Shown in pieces: positions 8,660-16,763 of a DNA stretch of 64,000 bases (within the stretch, counting starts at the first letter, position 1; each line of letters opens with the position of its first letter). The notes under the pieces were generated by a model. It did not search any database. It was not told the origin of the DNA and saw nothing but the letters and a program-made list of their open reading frames with translations. Position numbers and translations under genes: made by a program. The stretch is from the NCBI GenBank assembly GCA_947626575.1, contig CANQSR010000003.1, positions 61,214 to 125,213 of the forward strand. Direction: 5' to 3'. The stretch is from an uncultured Clostridia bacterium (GTDB lineage Bacteria > Bacillota > Clostridia > Christensenellales > Borkfalkiaceae).

Positions 8660-10429
8660 TCAGCCCTTATAGGCTTTGAGCGCATCGTTTGCAAGCGAAG
8701 TGTATTCCGAGAAGAAGGCGTCGATGGAGCGGTCGCCGTTTTTCACGTCGGAATTGAGGGTGGGAGCCCAAACTTCGATCCACGTCTTATCGGGCATATA
8801 CCACCAATCGCCGGGACGCTGGATATCGCCATATTCCACGAATACGCTGATATTCTGCGGCGCCTTGCCGTCCGCAACGTTCGCCTGCACATACTCGGTC
8901 TGCGCGAGGTCGCGCTGGATACAAATATTGTAACCGCCGTTCGCCATCATGCGCTGCGCCGTCTCGCCCGTGAGGTATTCGATGACCTTGAAGGCGTCGT
9001 CTTTCACCTTGCTCTTGGACCAGATGCAGAATCCCGTCGAACCGCTATGCCCCGCGGGAACACCCTCCAAAGAGACTTCGCCTGTCATGAGATCGTATTC
9101 TTTATAGATGGGAAGGGGCGCGACGTCCCACTCGAACCTATCCCCGATTGCATGGCGCATACTGTTGATGCGGTAGTTCTGTTCGACGATCATGGCAACT
9201 CTTCCCGTCGTGAAGAAGGAGAGGCGCTCGGTGGTGCCGACGTCCTGCGGACGGGGGGAAATTCCGAGTCCGCCCTTTCCCGTGGGAACGGTGAGCGCAA
9301 CGAAGCGCTCGAATGCGTCGCGCTGGGAGGGCATCGCCCCGCTCAACGTTTGCCCCGCTTGCAGGGTGTATTCCGTGCCGTCCGAACGAAGGAGTTGGCC
9401 GCCCTCCCCCTTCGTGACGAAGAGAGCCTTGTAGTCGTCGCCGACGGCGTAATTTCCATCCTCGTTATACACGAGATAGTGCGGCGTCTCGTCGCCGAGA
9501 GTGAACTCCCAATCGCCGTTTCCCGTCGTATCGACGGCACAGTCGCCGCCCACCGACCAGCCGTATGCGAACCACCAATGGGTGAGATATCCCCACGTGG
9601 GATCGCTCTTGCCGAGATTTGCCGCATTGTAGGCGTCTTCCTTCGTGAAGAGCATCGAAAGATCCTCCACTTCATCCCAGCTCATCGCAATGCGGTTGTT
9701 GAAAATCATGAGTTCTGTAACTTTTCCGTCCGTATACTGCGGCTTGCGCCACTGTCCGCCGCGATAGGGATATTGGCGATAGAAGCCCTGCGCGGGTACC
9801 TCGAAGTCTTCGGGAATGCCGTAATCCGCTTTGGTCTTTCCCGTCTTATCCGCCTTCGTCCCTGCGTTGAATTCGTCGAGATCCGCTTCGTCCACGCTGA
9901 TGACCTTCACGCCGTGATTTTCAAATACGGACTTGTTGTAGAAGAGTCCCGTGGGACTGATATCCTTGGGAAGCGCATAGAGGTGATCGTCGGGATTGTT
10001 GGTATTCGTTTCGGGATCGTAGCGGTAGCGGTAGACGGCGCTGTCCCACATGGAGGAGAGATCGATCTCCGCCGCATCCACGTAGTCCTGCAAATCTGCC
10101 ATGAACCCGCGCTTCACCCAACGTTTGAAGTCCTCATCGCTCGCATAGAACACGTCGGGACCGTCCACGTTGTCCAATCCGAGCGTGCTGTTGACCGCCG
10201 CCACATAGTCGCCCGGACGGGGAACGTAATCGACGTAGATATTATCGGTATTGTTTTCGTTGTACCATTTGATCTGGCTGCTGACGATCTCCGCCTCTTC
10301 GTCATCCGCCCAACCCCAAAAGGTAACGACCGTCTTGCCCTCGCGGAGCGGATCCCCGCAACCCGCGAGCAGCCCCGCCGCCATGGCGAACGCAAGTGCG
10401 CCGCAACACAGTTTCAAACCCTTTTTCAT
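8660..10429 (-). CDS. Extracellular sugar-binding lipoprotein of the ABC importer
   Basis: 589 residues from the ATG at 10429, chosen because GTAGGAGG stands 7 bases upstream and a perfect lipoprotein signal follows (MKKGLKLCCGALAF...LAGC). A longer open frame to 10609 would bury that signal. The mature part is a type I extracellular solute-binding fold (TVVTFWGWADDEEAEIV at the start, GSTGFCIWSKSKVKDDAFKVIEYL near the end) and is larger than the usual 420-450 residues, as in binding proteins for long oligosaccharides. Gene order with two permeases supports the role. Substrate inferred as arabino-oligosaccharides. Confidence 0.93.
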   Translation of the reverse strand: MKKGLKLCCGALAFAMAAGLLAGCGDPLREGKTVVTFWGWADDEEAEIVSSQIKWYNENNTDNIYVDYVPRPGDYVAAVNSTLGLDNVDGPDVFYASDEDFKRWVKRGFMADLQDYVDAAEIDLSSMWDSAVYRYRYDPETNTNNPDDHLYALPKDISPTGLFYNKSVFENHGVKVISVDEADLDEFNAGTKADKTGKTKADYGIPEDFEVPAQGFYRQYPYRGGQWRKPQYTDGKVTELMIFNNRIAMSWDEVEDLSMLFTKEDAYNAANLGKSDPTWGYLTHWWFAYGWSVGGDCAVDTTGNGDWEFTLGDETPHYLVYNEDGNYAVGDDYKALFVTKGEGGQLLRSDGTEYTLQAGQTLSGAMPSQRDAFERFVALTVPTGKGGLGISPRPQDVGTTERLSFFTTGRVAMIVEQNYRINSMRHAIGDRFEWDVAPLPIYKEYDLMTGEVSLEGVPAGHSGSTGFCIWSKSKVKDDAFKVIEYLTGETAQRMMANGGYNICIQRDLAQTEYVQANVADGKAPQNISVFVEYGDIQRPGDWWYMPDKTWIEVWAPTLNSDVKNGDRSIDAFFSEYTSLANDALKAYKG

Positions 10430-10451
10430 ATATTTTCCTCCTACAATTTTC

Positions 10452-11936
10452 TTATTTTTCACGCGCGAAACGCAACACGTGGAAAGAGACACCCTTCGTT
10501 TGCAGGATGAACTTTCCTCCTTCCTTTCGGCACAATTCCTTCTCCTTCGGCCGGACAGTCTCAGGGAAAGAGAACGTGTTTCTCGCACCGAGGTCCCCCT
10601 CCATCGCAATGTGTCCGACGCACTTCAATTCCCCGAAGGAACGAAGTTCGATCTCCGTTCTCGTCTCTTTCTCCGAAAAACAAGTGACGAACACAGTGAC
10701 TTCCCCCGCCCGCTCCGCAACGCTTGCCGTCACGCAAGGGAACGCGCCGTGCGCTTCGCTGTTAAGATCGGGCGCTCCTATAACGACGCGGTACGCGGTC
10801 CCGCGGGCATAAGCGGAGAAGAGAGCGTAAGGGTAAAACGTCGTCTGACGGATCGCTTTCCCGCCCTTTTGGGTGGCGATGGGTGCGATCACGTTGACGG
10901 CCTGCGCGAGGCAGGCGCATTTCACGCGGTCAGCATGGTTGACGAGCGTACTCATCAGAGAGGAGAACACGACGGCGTCCTGTAAGGTATAACTGTCCTC
11001 AAGAATGTGCGGCGCCCTGCTCCAATTTGCCTCTCCCGACTTGGGAATATTCCAAATATTCCATTCGTCGAAGCTGAGCATCATCTGCTTCTTGCTGCGC
11101 TTCTTCGCGCGCACGAAATCACAGACGCCCGCCATCGTGCGGATATATTCGTCCATACATACCGAACTCGCGTAATAATCGAGGTCGTTCCCTTGGGGCC
11201 AGAAATATTGGTGAAGGGAGAGATAGTCGACGTCGTCATACAGCGTTTCGAGTACCACCCTGTCCCATTCGGGATAGGTGGGCGAAGAGGTGCAGTAGCT
11301 CCCGCAGCAGACGAGCTTCAAGGATCCGTCGACATACCGCATGAGCTTGGCGGCCTCCTTCGCCTTGTCCGCATATGCCTGCGCCGAGAGGTGGCCGATC
11401 TGTCCCTCGGAATCCATCTCGTTCCCAAGGCACCACATCTTCACCCCGTACGGATGCTCGCCCCCGTTCCTTTTTCTTTCGCGCGTGAGAGAAGTATCCC
11501 CCGCGTGGTTGCAGTACTCCACGAGTTCCGCCGCCTCCATAGGCGAACCCGAACCGAGATTGACCGCCATCATCGGCTCCACACCCGCAAGACGGCACCA
11601 TTTCATGAATTCGTCGGTACCGAATTCGTTGGTCTCCGTCGTTTTCCACGCAAGATCGAGCTTTATGGGACGGTTCTCCTTGGGACCGATCCCGTTTTTC
11701 CAATTGTAGCCCGAAACAAAATTCCCGCCCGGATAGCGGATCTTGGTAAATCCGAGTTCTTTCACGAGTGCGAGCACATCGCCGCGGAATCCGTTTTCGT
11801 CCGCCGAAGGATGATCGGGCTCGTAGATTCCCTCATAGACGCTCCGTCCCAAGTGTTCGATGAACGAGGAATATAAATCGTCGCCGATCTCCGAGATCGG
11901 CATATCCTTATCCGCAAAGATCCTGACATTCTGCAT
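10452..11936 (-). CDS. abfA: Alpha-L-arabinofuranosidase, GH51
   Basis: 494 residues, full length for cytoplasmic GH51 enzymes, no signal peptide. The TIM-barrel catalytic acids are visible: acid/base Glu173 in WCLGNEMD and nucleophile Glu291 in LSFDEWNIWN. GFTKIRYPGGNFVSGYNWKNGIGP is the conserved N-terminal substrate region (here shown in part only). It releases L-arabinofuranose from imported arabino-oligosaccharides. It is the first gene of the operon, about 65 bases downstream of a strong promoter. Its start has an AGGGG site. GH51 first in an operon with GH43 and an importer is a common arabinan-use arrangement. Confidence 0.96.
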   Translation of the reverse strand: MQNVRIFADKDMPISEIGDDLYSSFIEHLGRSVYEGIYEPDHPSADENGFRGDVLALVKELGFTKIRYPGGNFVSGYNWKNGIGPKENRPIKLDLAWKTTETNEFGTDEFMKWCRLAGVEPMMAVNLGSGSPMEAAELVEYCNHAGDTSLTRERKRNGGEHPYGVKMWCLGNEMDSEGQIGHLSAQAYADKAKEAAKLMRYVDGSLKLVCCGSYCTSSPTYPEWDRVVLETLYDDVDYLSLHQYFWPQGNDLDYYASSVCMDEYIRTMAGVCDFVRAKKRSKKQMMLSFDEWNIWNIPKSGEANWSRAPHILEDSYTLQDAVVFSSLMSTLVNHADRVKCACLAQAVNVIAPIATQKGGKAIRQTTFYPYALFSAYARGTAYRVVIGAPDLNSEAHGAFPCVTASVAERAGEVTVFVTCFSEKETRTEIELRSFGELKCVGHIAMEGDLGARNTFSFPETVRPKEKELCRKEGGKFILQTKGVSFHVLRFAREK

Positions 11937-11999
11937 TGTTTTTCCCCTACCGCGCTATTTGTTATAGCTATATCTATATCATTTTAACTTTCCATATAA

Positions 12000-12037
12000 A
12001 TATTATCATCGTTTTAGACGGCTGTCAATACTTTTAG
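12000..12037 (-). promoter_or_regulatory. Sigma-A promoter of the arabinan operon with two CTAAAA boxes
   Basis: Minus-strand -35 TTGACA (12023-12028), 17-base spacer, -10 TAATAT (12000-12005). CTAAAA boxes lie in the spacer (12012-12017) and just upstream of the -35 (12032-12037), 20 bases apart, i.e. on one face of the helix. The same boxes occur in the promoter of the ArsR-type regulator, so this is the likely operator. Confidence 0.8.
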
Positions 12038-12064
12038 AAAAATTTCTTAAAATTTTTTTGCATG

Positions 12065-12090
12065 AAAAAACCGCCGCGTCTCCGCAGCGG
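12065..12090 (-). terminator. Terminator of the ArsR-type regulator gene
   Basis: Eight-base-pair stem (CCGCTGCG with CGCGGCGG, one G-U pair) and four-base loop, followed on the minus strand by six T. It separates the regulator transcript from the arabinan operon promoter. Confidence 0.85.
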
Positions 12091-12101
12091 TCGTTCGAGT
12101 G

Positions 12102-13070
12102 TTATTTATTGTTTTGCACGTCAGTCTCGTCTGTATAAATGATCCTGTGCGTGATGCCGCGGTTGTAATCGCCGAAACCCTTGCCGAAGAGCGTCAGCCC
12201 CCCGCGGTTTTCGGTATCGTCGGGGACGCCGATGCGGAACTTGATATCGCTGCGGTAATCGATCATGAAGTCGGAGAGCGTGTAGCCGCCGATCCTCATT
12301 CCGTTCCGCTCTCCCTTGCAAAGATCGTATCCATTGAGATAGGCACCTTTTTCGTTAAGGCTCAAAATGTAGATGATACCGTACTGCCCAAGCTTGGGAT
12401 CCCACCAAGAGGGGGTAAACAGACCACGTCGGTCATTTCGCTCCCCGTCGATCGTCCAATATCCAATGCACTTATCGTTGATCCAAAAATGGATATCGGA
12501 TGGATAGTAACGCATGAAACCGGGGGCTTCGCTCGCGATTTCAAACACAAATTGCAGCTCGGAGAGCTTTTCCCCCTCTTTTAGCAAATTGGGAACGATA
12601 TATTCCACATAGCCGCTCCCGAACCACAGGATCGCCGCCTTTGTACGCTCCTGATAGGCGAAGAACCGCGGATCGTCGTAATCGCCGATAAGCCCGTCCT
12701 TCGTCGCAAGCCCACAGGTGGGCATCGCCCTGTAATCGCCGTAAAGCCCGATCGCAATGTCCGTCTCGCGGCTCTTTTCGGGCGTCTTTTCTTCGGGAAG
12801 AAAATCTATGACGATCCGGTTGGTGTTGACCATGCAGTTCTTGGAAAGCCCGCGCTTCGCGCCCACGTACTCCGTCTTGATGAGTTGCGCACGCTCCAAC
12901 AGGCGGATATGCGCCGTGAGCGCACCGTTCGTCACGCCCAAACTCTTGGCAAGCTGGTCCATATTCTTCGCGCCTTCGTCAATCAAGATCCGCAAAATAT
13001 TTCTTCGGATCTTGGAATCGAGCGCCTCGAAAAGAATATCTTCCTTTGAAAAATCCCTCACGTGCAACAT
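12102..13070 (-). CDS. ArsR-type winged-helix regulator with large C-terminal domain
   Basis: 322 residues. Residues 8-85 form a winged helix-turn-helix of the ArsR group (LDSKIRRNILRILIDEGAKN...LGVTNGALTAHIRLLERAQLIKTE). The remaining 230 residues are a beta-rich domain that probably senses a sugar; regulators of this build sit beside sugar operons in Clostridia and Paenibacillus. It has its own promoter and terminator and lies upstream of, and in line with, the arabinan operon. Shared CTAAAA boxes at both promoters suggest it controls itself and the operon. The ligand is unknown; arabinose or an arabino-oligosaccharide is the natural guess. Confidence 0.85.
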   Translation of the reverse strand: MLHVRDFSKEDILFEALDSKIRRNILRILIDEGAKNMDQLAKSLGVTNGALTAHIRLLERAQLIKTEYVGAKRGLSKNCMVNTNRIVIDFLPEEKTPEKSRETDIAIGLYGDYRAMPTCGLATKDGLIGDYDDPRFFAYQERTKAAILWFGSGYVEYIVPNLLKEGEKLSELQFVFEIASEAPGFMRYYPSDIHFWINDKCIGYWTIDGERNDRRGLFTPSWWDPKLGQYGIIYILSLNEKGAYLNGYDLCKGERNGMRIGGYTLSDFMIDYRSDIKFRIGVPDDTENRGGLTLFGKGFGDYNRGITHRIIYTDETDVQNNK

Positions 13071-13101
13071 TCGGCGAATACCTCTTTGAAATTTCTATAT
13101 T

Positions 13102-13139
13102 ATTTTAGCACGGCCTAAAATTGTTGTCAACTATTTTAG
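13102..13139 (-). promoter_or_regulatory. Promoter and palindromic operator of the ArsR-type regulator
   Basis: Minus-strand -35 TTGACA (13125-13130), 17-base spacer, -10 TAAAAT (13102-13107). ATTTTAG/CTAAAAT form a palindrome (13102-13108 and 13115-13121, six-base centre) that fills the spacer and -10, so a bound repressor would block polymerase. A third box lies at 13134-13139. Confidence 0.8.
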
Positions 13140-13140
13140 A

Positions 13141-13497
13141 AAAACATTTCACAAAAGATGCGCGATCAAAAAATCGCGACGAAAAATCTATACTGTTATC
13201 TTCTGATTATCCCTACTTTATCCCTTGTATATCCCCTGTGGCAGCAGGGCGTGTGCTTGTCATAGACAAGCTCAGCCTAAATGCCAAATTGACTTTTTGA
13301 CCGCTTGATTTTTCCTATGCGACTGTGATATAATGGGAACAATAAACAGTAATTTAGCGGAATAACAGATATGACAGTACCGTAAAGACTTTGAAGATGG
13401 GAAGTGGCACAGTGCAGATGATAAATACTATGATCCGAAAGTCCCCATCGTCAACAGGGGATACGCGCTTACATTCGACGAGTACAAATACTGTGCC
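13141..13497. other. Intergenic stretch: left edge of the mobile-element remnant
   Basis: Holds GCGTGTGCTTGTC (13249-13261), repeated at 16461-16473 and inverted at 16506-16518, with a small perfect hairpin GCTTGTC-ATA-GACAAGC at 13255-13271. A plus-strand promoter follows: -35 TTGATT (13305-13310), 18-base spacer, -10 TATAAT (13329-13334). An ATG at 13371 hits a stop after four codons, while the next frame is open from 13375 and reads into the PcfJ-like gene. Confidence 0.6.
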
Positions 13498-14424
13498 TTG
13501 AACAAATACCCCTACGGCGATGTCATAAAGTATTTACGGGTCTATGAACAATTCCCGCAAGCCGAACACTTTATAAAAATCGGCTTACAGCATCTCGCCA
13601 CTAGCAAAACGCTCTTAAAGAAAGCCGCTTCGGACAAATCTTTCCGTAAATGGCTTATCCGAAATGCAAAGCTGCTCCGCAACGAATATGGGAGATTCCC
13701 TTACTTCTCGGCAAAGATCATCCTGTCCGCCTATAAACGGAAAGTGACCTTGCTCGAAATGCAACGGCTTGAACGGGAAGGGAAAGAGGCGTTACGCGAC
13801 TATTCTTATAGAAACACGATAAGCAGAGTAATTCCCGAAAAAGAGATATTGAGCCTGCTGGATTATCTCAAAGCGCAAAATACAAACCTTAACTCCTATG
13901 CCGATTATATCCGAGCCTGCCTATTCCTCAATCTCGATATGAACTTACCAAAAAATAAATTCCCTCACGATTTCAAGCGGTGGCACGACATTCGGATCGA
14001 CGAATACAGGACGGCAAGAGCGTTGAAGGACGAGGAAGAACGCAAGGAAATGTATCGGAAATTCGCCTTGATTGCCGAGAAGTATTTGCCGATGCAACGG
14101 GATATGAAGGACGCCTTTATCGTAGTGATAGCGCGTTCCCCTGCCGACCTTACCCATGAGGGCGATATGCTCCATCATTGCGTTGGGCGTATGAACTACG
14201 ACCAGCGGTTTATACGGGAAGAAAGCCTTATCTTCTTTATACGAAACAAAGAAGCTCCCGATGTGCCTTTCGTTACGATGGAATACTCGTTGAAGAACGG
14301 AAAGGTACTGCAATGCTACGGCGACCACGACACCAGACCGAGCGAAGAAGTCCTCAACTTCGTAAACAGAAAGTGGCTGCCTTACGCACACAGAAAACTC
14401 AAAACCATTACAGCGGCGGCTTGA
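13498..14424 (+). CDS. PcfJ-like mobile-element protein, 5' end probably damaged
   Basis: 308 residues from TTG at 13498. The PcfJ-like hallmark HHCVG sits in GDMLHHCVGRMNYDQRF, followed by FVTMEYSLKNGKVLQCYGDHD. PcfJ-like proteins are carried by conjugative plasmids and integrative elements of Firmicutes; their role in transfer is not settled. The frame stays open upstream to 13375 and encodes plausible protein (RKDFEDGKWHSADDKYY), yet has no start codon there; the ATG at 13371 is one base out of frame. A single-base indel therefore probably broke the original start, and the TTG, without a good ribosome site, may not work. The gene opens the element remnant, with small gene, methylase and toxin-antitoxin genes downstream. 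Confidence 0.7.
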   Translation: MNKYPYGDVIKYLRVYEQFPQAEHFIKIGLQHLATSKTLLKKAASDKSFRKWLIRNAKLLRNEYGRFPYFSAKIILSAYKRKVTLLEMQRLEREGKEALRDYSYRNTISRVIPEKEILSLLDYLKAQNTNLNSYADYIRACLFLNLDMNLPKNKFPHDFKRWHDIRIDEYRTARALKDEEERKEMYRKFALIAEKYLPMQRDMKDAFIVVIARSPADLTHEGDMLHHCVGRMNYDQRFIREESLIFFIRNKEAPDVPFVTMEYSLKNGKVLQCYGDHDTRPSEEVLNFVNRKWLPYAHRKLKTITAAA

Positions 14425-14477
14425 CGCAAAGGGCAGCGTGACGCTGCACCCAATAAAAAACAAAGGAGAATACAACA

Positions 14478-14825
14478 ATGAGCGACAACGGAACCAACTA
14501 TTACAGAATCACAGGTTACTGCGAAAAGGACAATTTCAGCTTCATTATAGATTGCTTCGGCTGCTATGAAAAGCTCTGGCAATTCAGCGCGTTCCTCATA
14601 TCCAAAGGCTTGAAGGTGCTGGAAGTCGGAAGCGATGACAAATTCCTCGACGGCAACATCCAAAGAGCCGACGAGGACAAGGAACAACTGATCCTGCGGG
14701 CAAATGCGCCGGGGAAACCGAGCTACATCACGACCACCGTTGACGGCACAGCATATAAAGCGGTGCAGGTAGCGGACAAGTTCTATATTCCCGACCGACA
14801 AGCCAAAGTCCCCTCATTGGCTTAA
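14478..14825 (+). CDS. Small hypothetical protein of conjugative elements
   Basis: 115 residues, preceded by AAAGGAG at 8 bases. Sequence MSDNGTNYYRITGYCEKDNF...; mixed alpha/beta, no membrane segment or signal. I do not recognise a named domain. It sits between the PcfJ-like and DNA methylase genes, an order I associate with Clostridial conjugative elements, so it is probably element-specific. Spacing to the next gene is 31 bases, suggesting one transcript. Confidence 0.65.
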   Translation: MSDNGTNYYRITGYCEKDNFSFIIDCFGCYEKLWQFSAFLISKGLKVLEVGSDDKFLDGNIQRADEDKEQLILRANAPGKPSYITTTVDGTAYKAVQVADKFYIPDRQAKVPSLA

Positions 14826-14856
14826 AATGTTTCCGACACAAGGAAGTGGATCAAAG

Positions 14857-15681
14857 ATGAAAAAGACCGAAAACGGAAAACAGCTTTCCTTATTTGACAT
14901 ACAACTTTCCCCGCCGTCTGAAAATGAAATCCCTCAAATCATGCAGGCGGCAGAGAAACAGCGAGAACCGCCAAAGGAAAACCGCGAACTGTGTCCGTAC
15001 CGTATCCCCACCGTAGAGGAAATCATGAAAGACTTCCAAAACGCGGCAACGACTTGCAGTACGGGGAAGCTCTTCGAGGACACCGTAGCTTGCGGGGCTA
15101 TCGCTATCTCAAATGCAGTGGACTTCACCAAGTACGACGAGCGCGAAGAACGATACAAACAAATCATGAGCGGATACCGAGCCGAAGAACAGCAGAAACT
15201 TCCTGCTCTCTTCGCAAAGGTACTCGCTCTTTTATCTTCTGTGGTCTATGACAACGGAGCGTTCAATGACTACCTCGGTGAGATATTCATGCGTCTGAAT
15301 ATAGCGAACAAAAAAGTAGGACAAGTGTTTACGCCCTTCCATGTCGCAGAACTGATGGCACAGGTCACGGTGGGAGAAAACACCGATAAAGCGCAAAATG
15401 AAATTCTTACGATTTGCGATCCATGCTGCGGAAGCGGCGTCATGTCCCTTGCGGCATTGGACGTATTGCAAAGCCGGAGCGTGAACTATGCGAGAGATGT
15501 ATTCATCGAATGCAGCGACATCGACATCCGATGCGTTCACATGGCATATTTGCAGCTTTCCCTCGCCGGCGTTCCCGCTATCATCAAACACCAGAACACA
15601 GTCACAATGGAAACGTGGGATGTATGGAAAACACCCGCGTTCATTTTGCAATATGTCCGATTCGGTAAATACGACCGATAG
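14857..15681 (+). CDS. N6-adenine DNA methylase-like protein of a mobile element
   Basis: 274 residues from the ATG at 14857; an ATG at 14827 is an alternative, and neither has a strong ribosome site. S-adenosylmethionine-binding motif I is clear: ICDPCCGSGVMSLAA, preceded by KVGQVFTPFHVAELMA, the typical start of type I-style N6 methylases. The catalytic (N/D)PP(Y/F) motif is not evident after the following strand (QLSLAGVPAIIKHQNT), so activity is doubtful. Such short methylase-like proteins travel with conjugative elements, perhaps protecting against restriction. No restriction gene is nearby. Confidence 0.75.
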   Translation: MKKTENGKQLSLFDIQLSPPSENEIPQIMQAAEKQREPPKENRELCPYRIPTVEEIMKDFQNAATTCSTGKLFEDTVACGAIAISNAVDFTKYDEREERYKQIMSGYRAEEQQKLPALFAKVLALLSSVVYDNGAFNDYLGEIFMRLNIANKKVGQVFTPFHVAELMAQVTVGENTDKAQNEILTICDPCCGSGVMSLAALDVLQSRSVNYARDVFIECSDIDIRCVHMAYLQLSLAGVPAIIKHQNTVTMETWDVWKTPAFILQYVRFGKYDR

Positions 15682-15712
15682 ACTATTTTCTCAAAAACTG
15701 CATAAAATACTC

Positions 15713-15741
15713 TTGACATAGTAGACAAACTGTGCTACAAT
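15713..15741 (+). promoter_or_regulatory. Promoter of the Phd/ParE toxin-antitoxin operon
   Basis: -35 TTGACA (15713-15718), 17-base spacer, -10 TACAAT (15736-15741). The spacer contains the near-palindrome GTAGACAAACTGTGCTAC, a probable site for the antitoxin, as usual for autoregulated pairs. Confidence 0.75.
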
Positions 15742-15766
15742 ATGACTACCAAAAGGAGGAAGCACC

Positions 15767-16054
15767 ATGTCGATCGGAATTTCTATCAGACCCTCGAAGG
15801 ATCTCCGCACCAACTACGGACAGCTTTCCGCGCTGACACGGCAGAACCCCGTTGCGATCACGGTCAACGGGAGAGAAGATACTGTCCTCATGAGCCATGA
15901 AGATTATCTTGCGCAACAAGCGGCTCTTGAAGAAATGAAAGAGCGGCTTGAACTATATGCACATTTGGCGCAATCGGAGGACGACGTTCGGCTCGGAAGA
16001 GTGAAGCCCCTCGATACAGCGTTCGACGAGATCGTAAAAGCTATATCGGAGTGA
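15767..16054 (+). CDS. Phd/YefM-family antitoxin
   Basis: 95 residues with an AGGAGG site. The N-terminus (IRPSKDLRTNYGQLSALTRQNPVAITVNGREDTVLMSHEDY, shown in part by family pattern) is the Phd/YefM DNA-binding fold; the C-terminal helix should bind and silence the toxin. The toxin gene begins 3 bases after the stop. The pair lies at the right end of the mobile-element remnant and may stabilise it. Confidence 0.9.
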   Translation: MSIGISIRPSKDLRTNYGQLSALTRQNPVAITVNGREDTVLMSHEDYLAQQAALEEMKERLELYAHLAQSEDDVRLGRVKPLDTAFDEIVKAISE

Positions 16055-16057
16055 GCC

Positions 16058-16381
16058 ATGCGCTACAACGTACTGATGACCGAAACCGCAATCAGCGACT
16101 TTAAGAAGATCGCGCGGGATATTCTCGACATCTCAAAGAACATTGATACCGCCGTGAAATTCGTCACGGAAATGAAAGCGGAATGTAACCGTCTTGCCGA
16201 TTTTCCGCAATCCGGGGCGCTCCCGAACGACAGAAATCTCGTCTGTCAGGGATACCGCTTCCTCGTACACAAAGAGTATCTGATCTTCTACACCTATGAG
16301 GACGGCGATGATACCGTTTACGTCAAAGCTGCTTTCAACGCAAAGCTCGACTATAAGCGCGTTATGAGAACGATCAAATGA
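16058..16381 (+). CDS. RelE/ParE-family toxin
   Basis: 107 residues: YNVLMTETAISDFKKIARDI at the start, then GYRFLVHKEYLIFYTYEDGD and AFNAKLDYKRVM at the end, the fold of the ParE/RelE superfamily. Depending on subfamily it would cut ribosome-bound mRNA or poison gyrase; the sequence does not decide which. Coupled to the preceding antitoxin and followed by a clean terminator. Confidence 0.9.
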   Translation: MRYNVLMTETAISDFKKIARDILDISKNIDTAVKFVTEMKAECNRLADFPQSGALPNDRNLVCQGYRFLVHKEYLIFYTYEDGDDTVYVKAAFNAKLDYKRVMRTIK

Positions 16382-16394
16382 TCGTTGCCCCACA

Positions 16395-16419
16395 GGAGGA
16401 CTTCGGTTCTCCTTTTTTT
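16395..16419 (+). terminator. Terminator of the Phd/ParE operon
   Basis: Seven-base-pair stem GGAGGAC/GTTCTCC (one G-U pair) closed by a TTCG tetraloop and followed by seven T. Confidence 0.9.
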
Positions 16420-16454
16420 GTGCCGATTATCCTCGGTTTTATCTCACCGTTGGC

Positions 16455-16524
16455 TACAGCGCGTGTGCTTGTCTTGATACAAGCGGCGGCGCTTCGCGCC
16501 GCCGCGACAAGCACACGCGCTGTA
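16455..16524. repeat. 70-base cruciform: 19-bp outer inverted repeat with inner hairpins
   Basis: Outer arms of 19 bases match perfectly (TACAGCGCGTGTGCTTGTC at 16455-16473 and its complement at 16506-16524). Inside lie a 4-bp hairpin (CTTG-ATA-CAAG) and a perfect 10-bp hairpin (GCGGCGGCGC-TTC-GCGCCGCCGC, 16483-16505), so one strand can fold as a three-way junction. Thirteen bases of the arm recur at 13249-13261, at the other end of the element remnant. No T run, so it is not a simple terminator; it may be a transfer origin, single-strand origin or recombination site. Confidence 0.8.
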
Positions 16525-16631
16525 AACGGAACTGCGCAATAAAAACGGAAAACGAAGCGCGGCGGGCGGGGCGTTCTCGCTGAACCGCTGCGAATCGCCC
16601 CGCGCATACCGCCGCGCGAATTTTCGTTTTA

Positions 16632-16763
16632 TCACCGCTTTTCTCCGCTTTGCTTTTGCTTATACTGTGCGATGAGGTCTTTGGAATCTTCTTCGGACTT
16701 CATACAGACAAACATAGACAAAGCCCCTTTGAAAGAAACTTCGTCATAATCTTCCAATTCCAT
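16632..16763 (-). CDS. Tiny hypothetical protein, translationally coupled to upstream gene
   Basis: 43 residues (MELEDYDEVSFKGALSMF...). Its ATG overlaps the stop of the preceding small gene as TAATG, so it is likely translated by re-initiation. Acidic and charged, no membrane segment. Function unknown. The same reading frame downstream is not open. Probably one of a two-gene small-protein cassette with the next entry. Confidence 0.5.
   Translation of the reverse strand: MELEDYDEVSFKGALSMFVCMKSEEDSKDLIAQYKQKQSGEKR

Noticed and set aside
8471..10510. A 679-codon plus-strand frame; likewise 31278-33308, 53327-54814 and 57613-58938.
   Set aside because: Each is antisense to a well-supported gene (binding protein, pullulanase, rng/spoIVFB, cysteine desulfurase) and lacks a start signal and recognisable domains.
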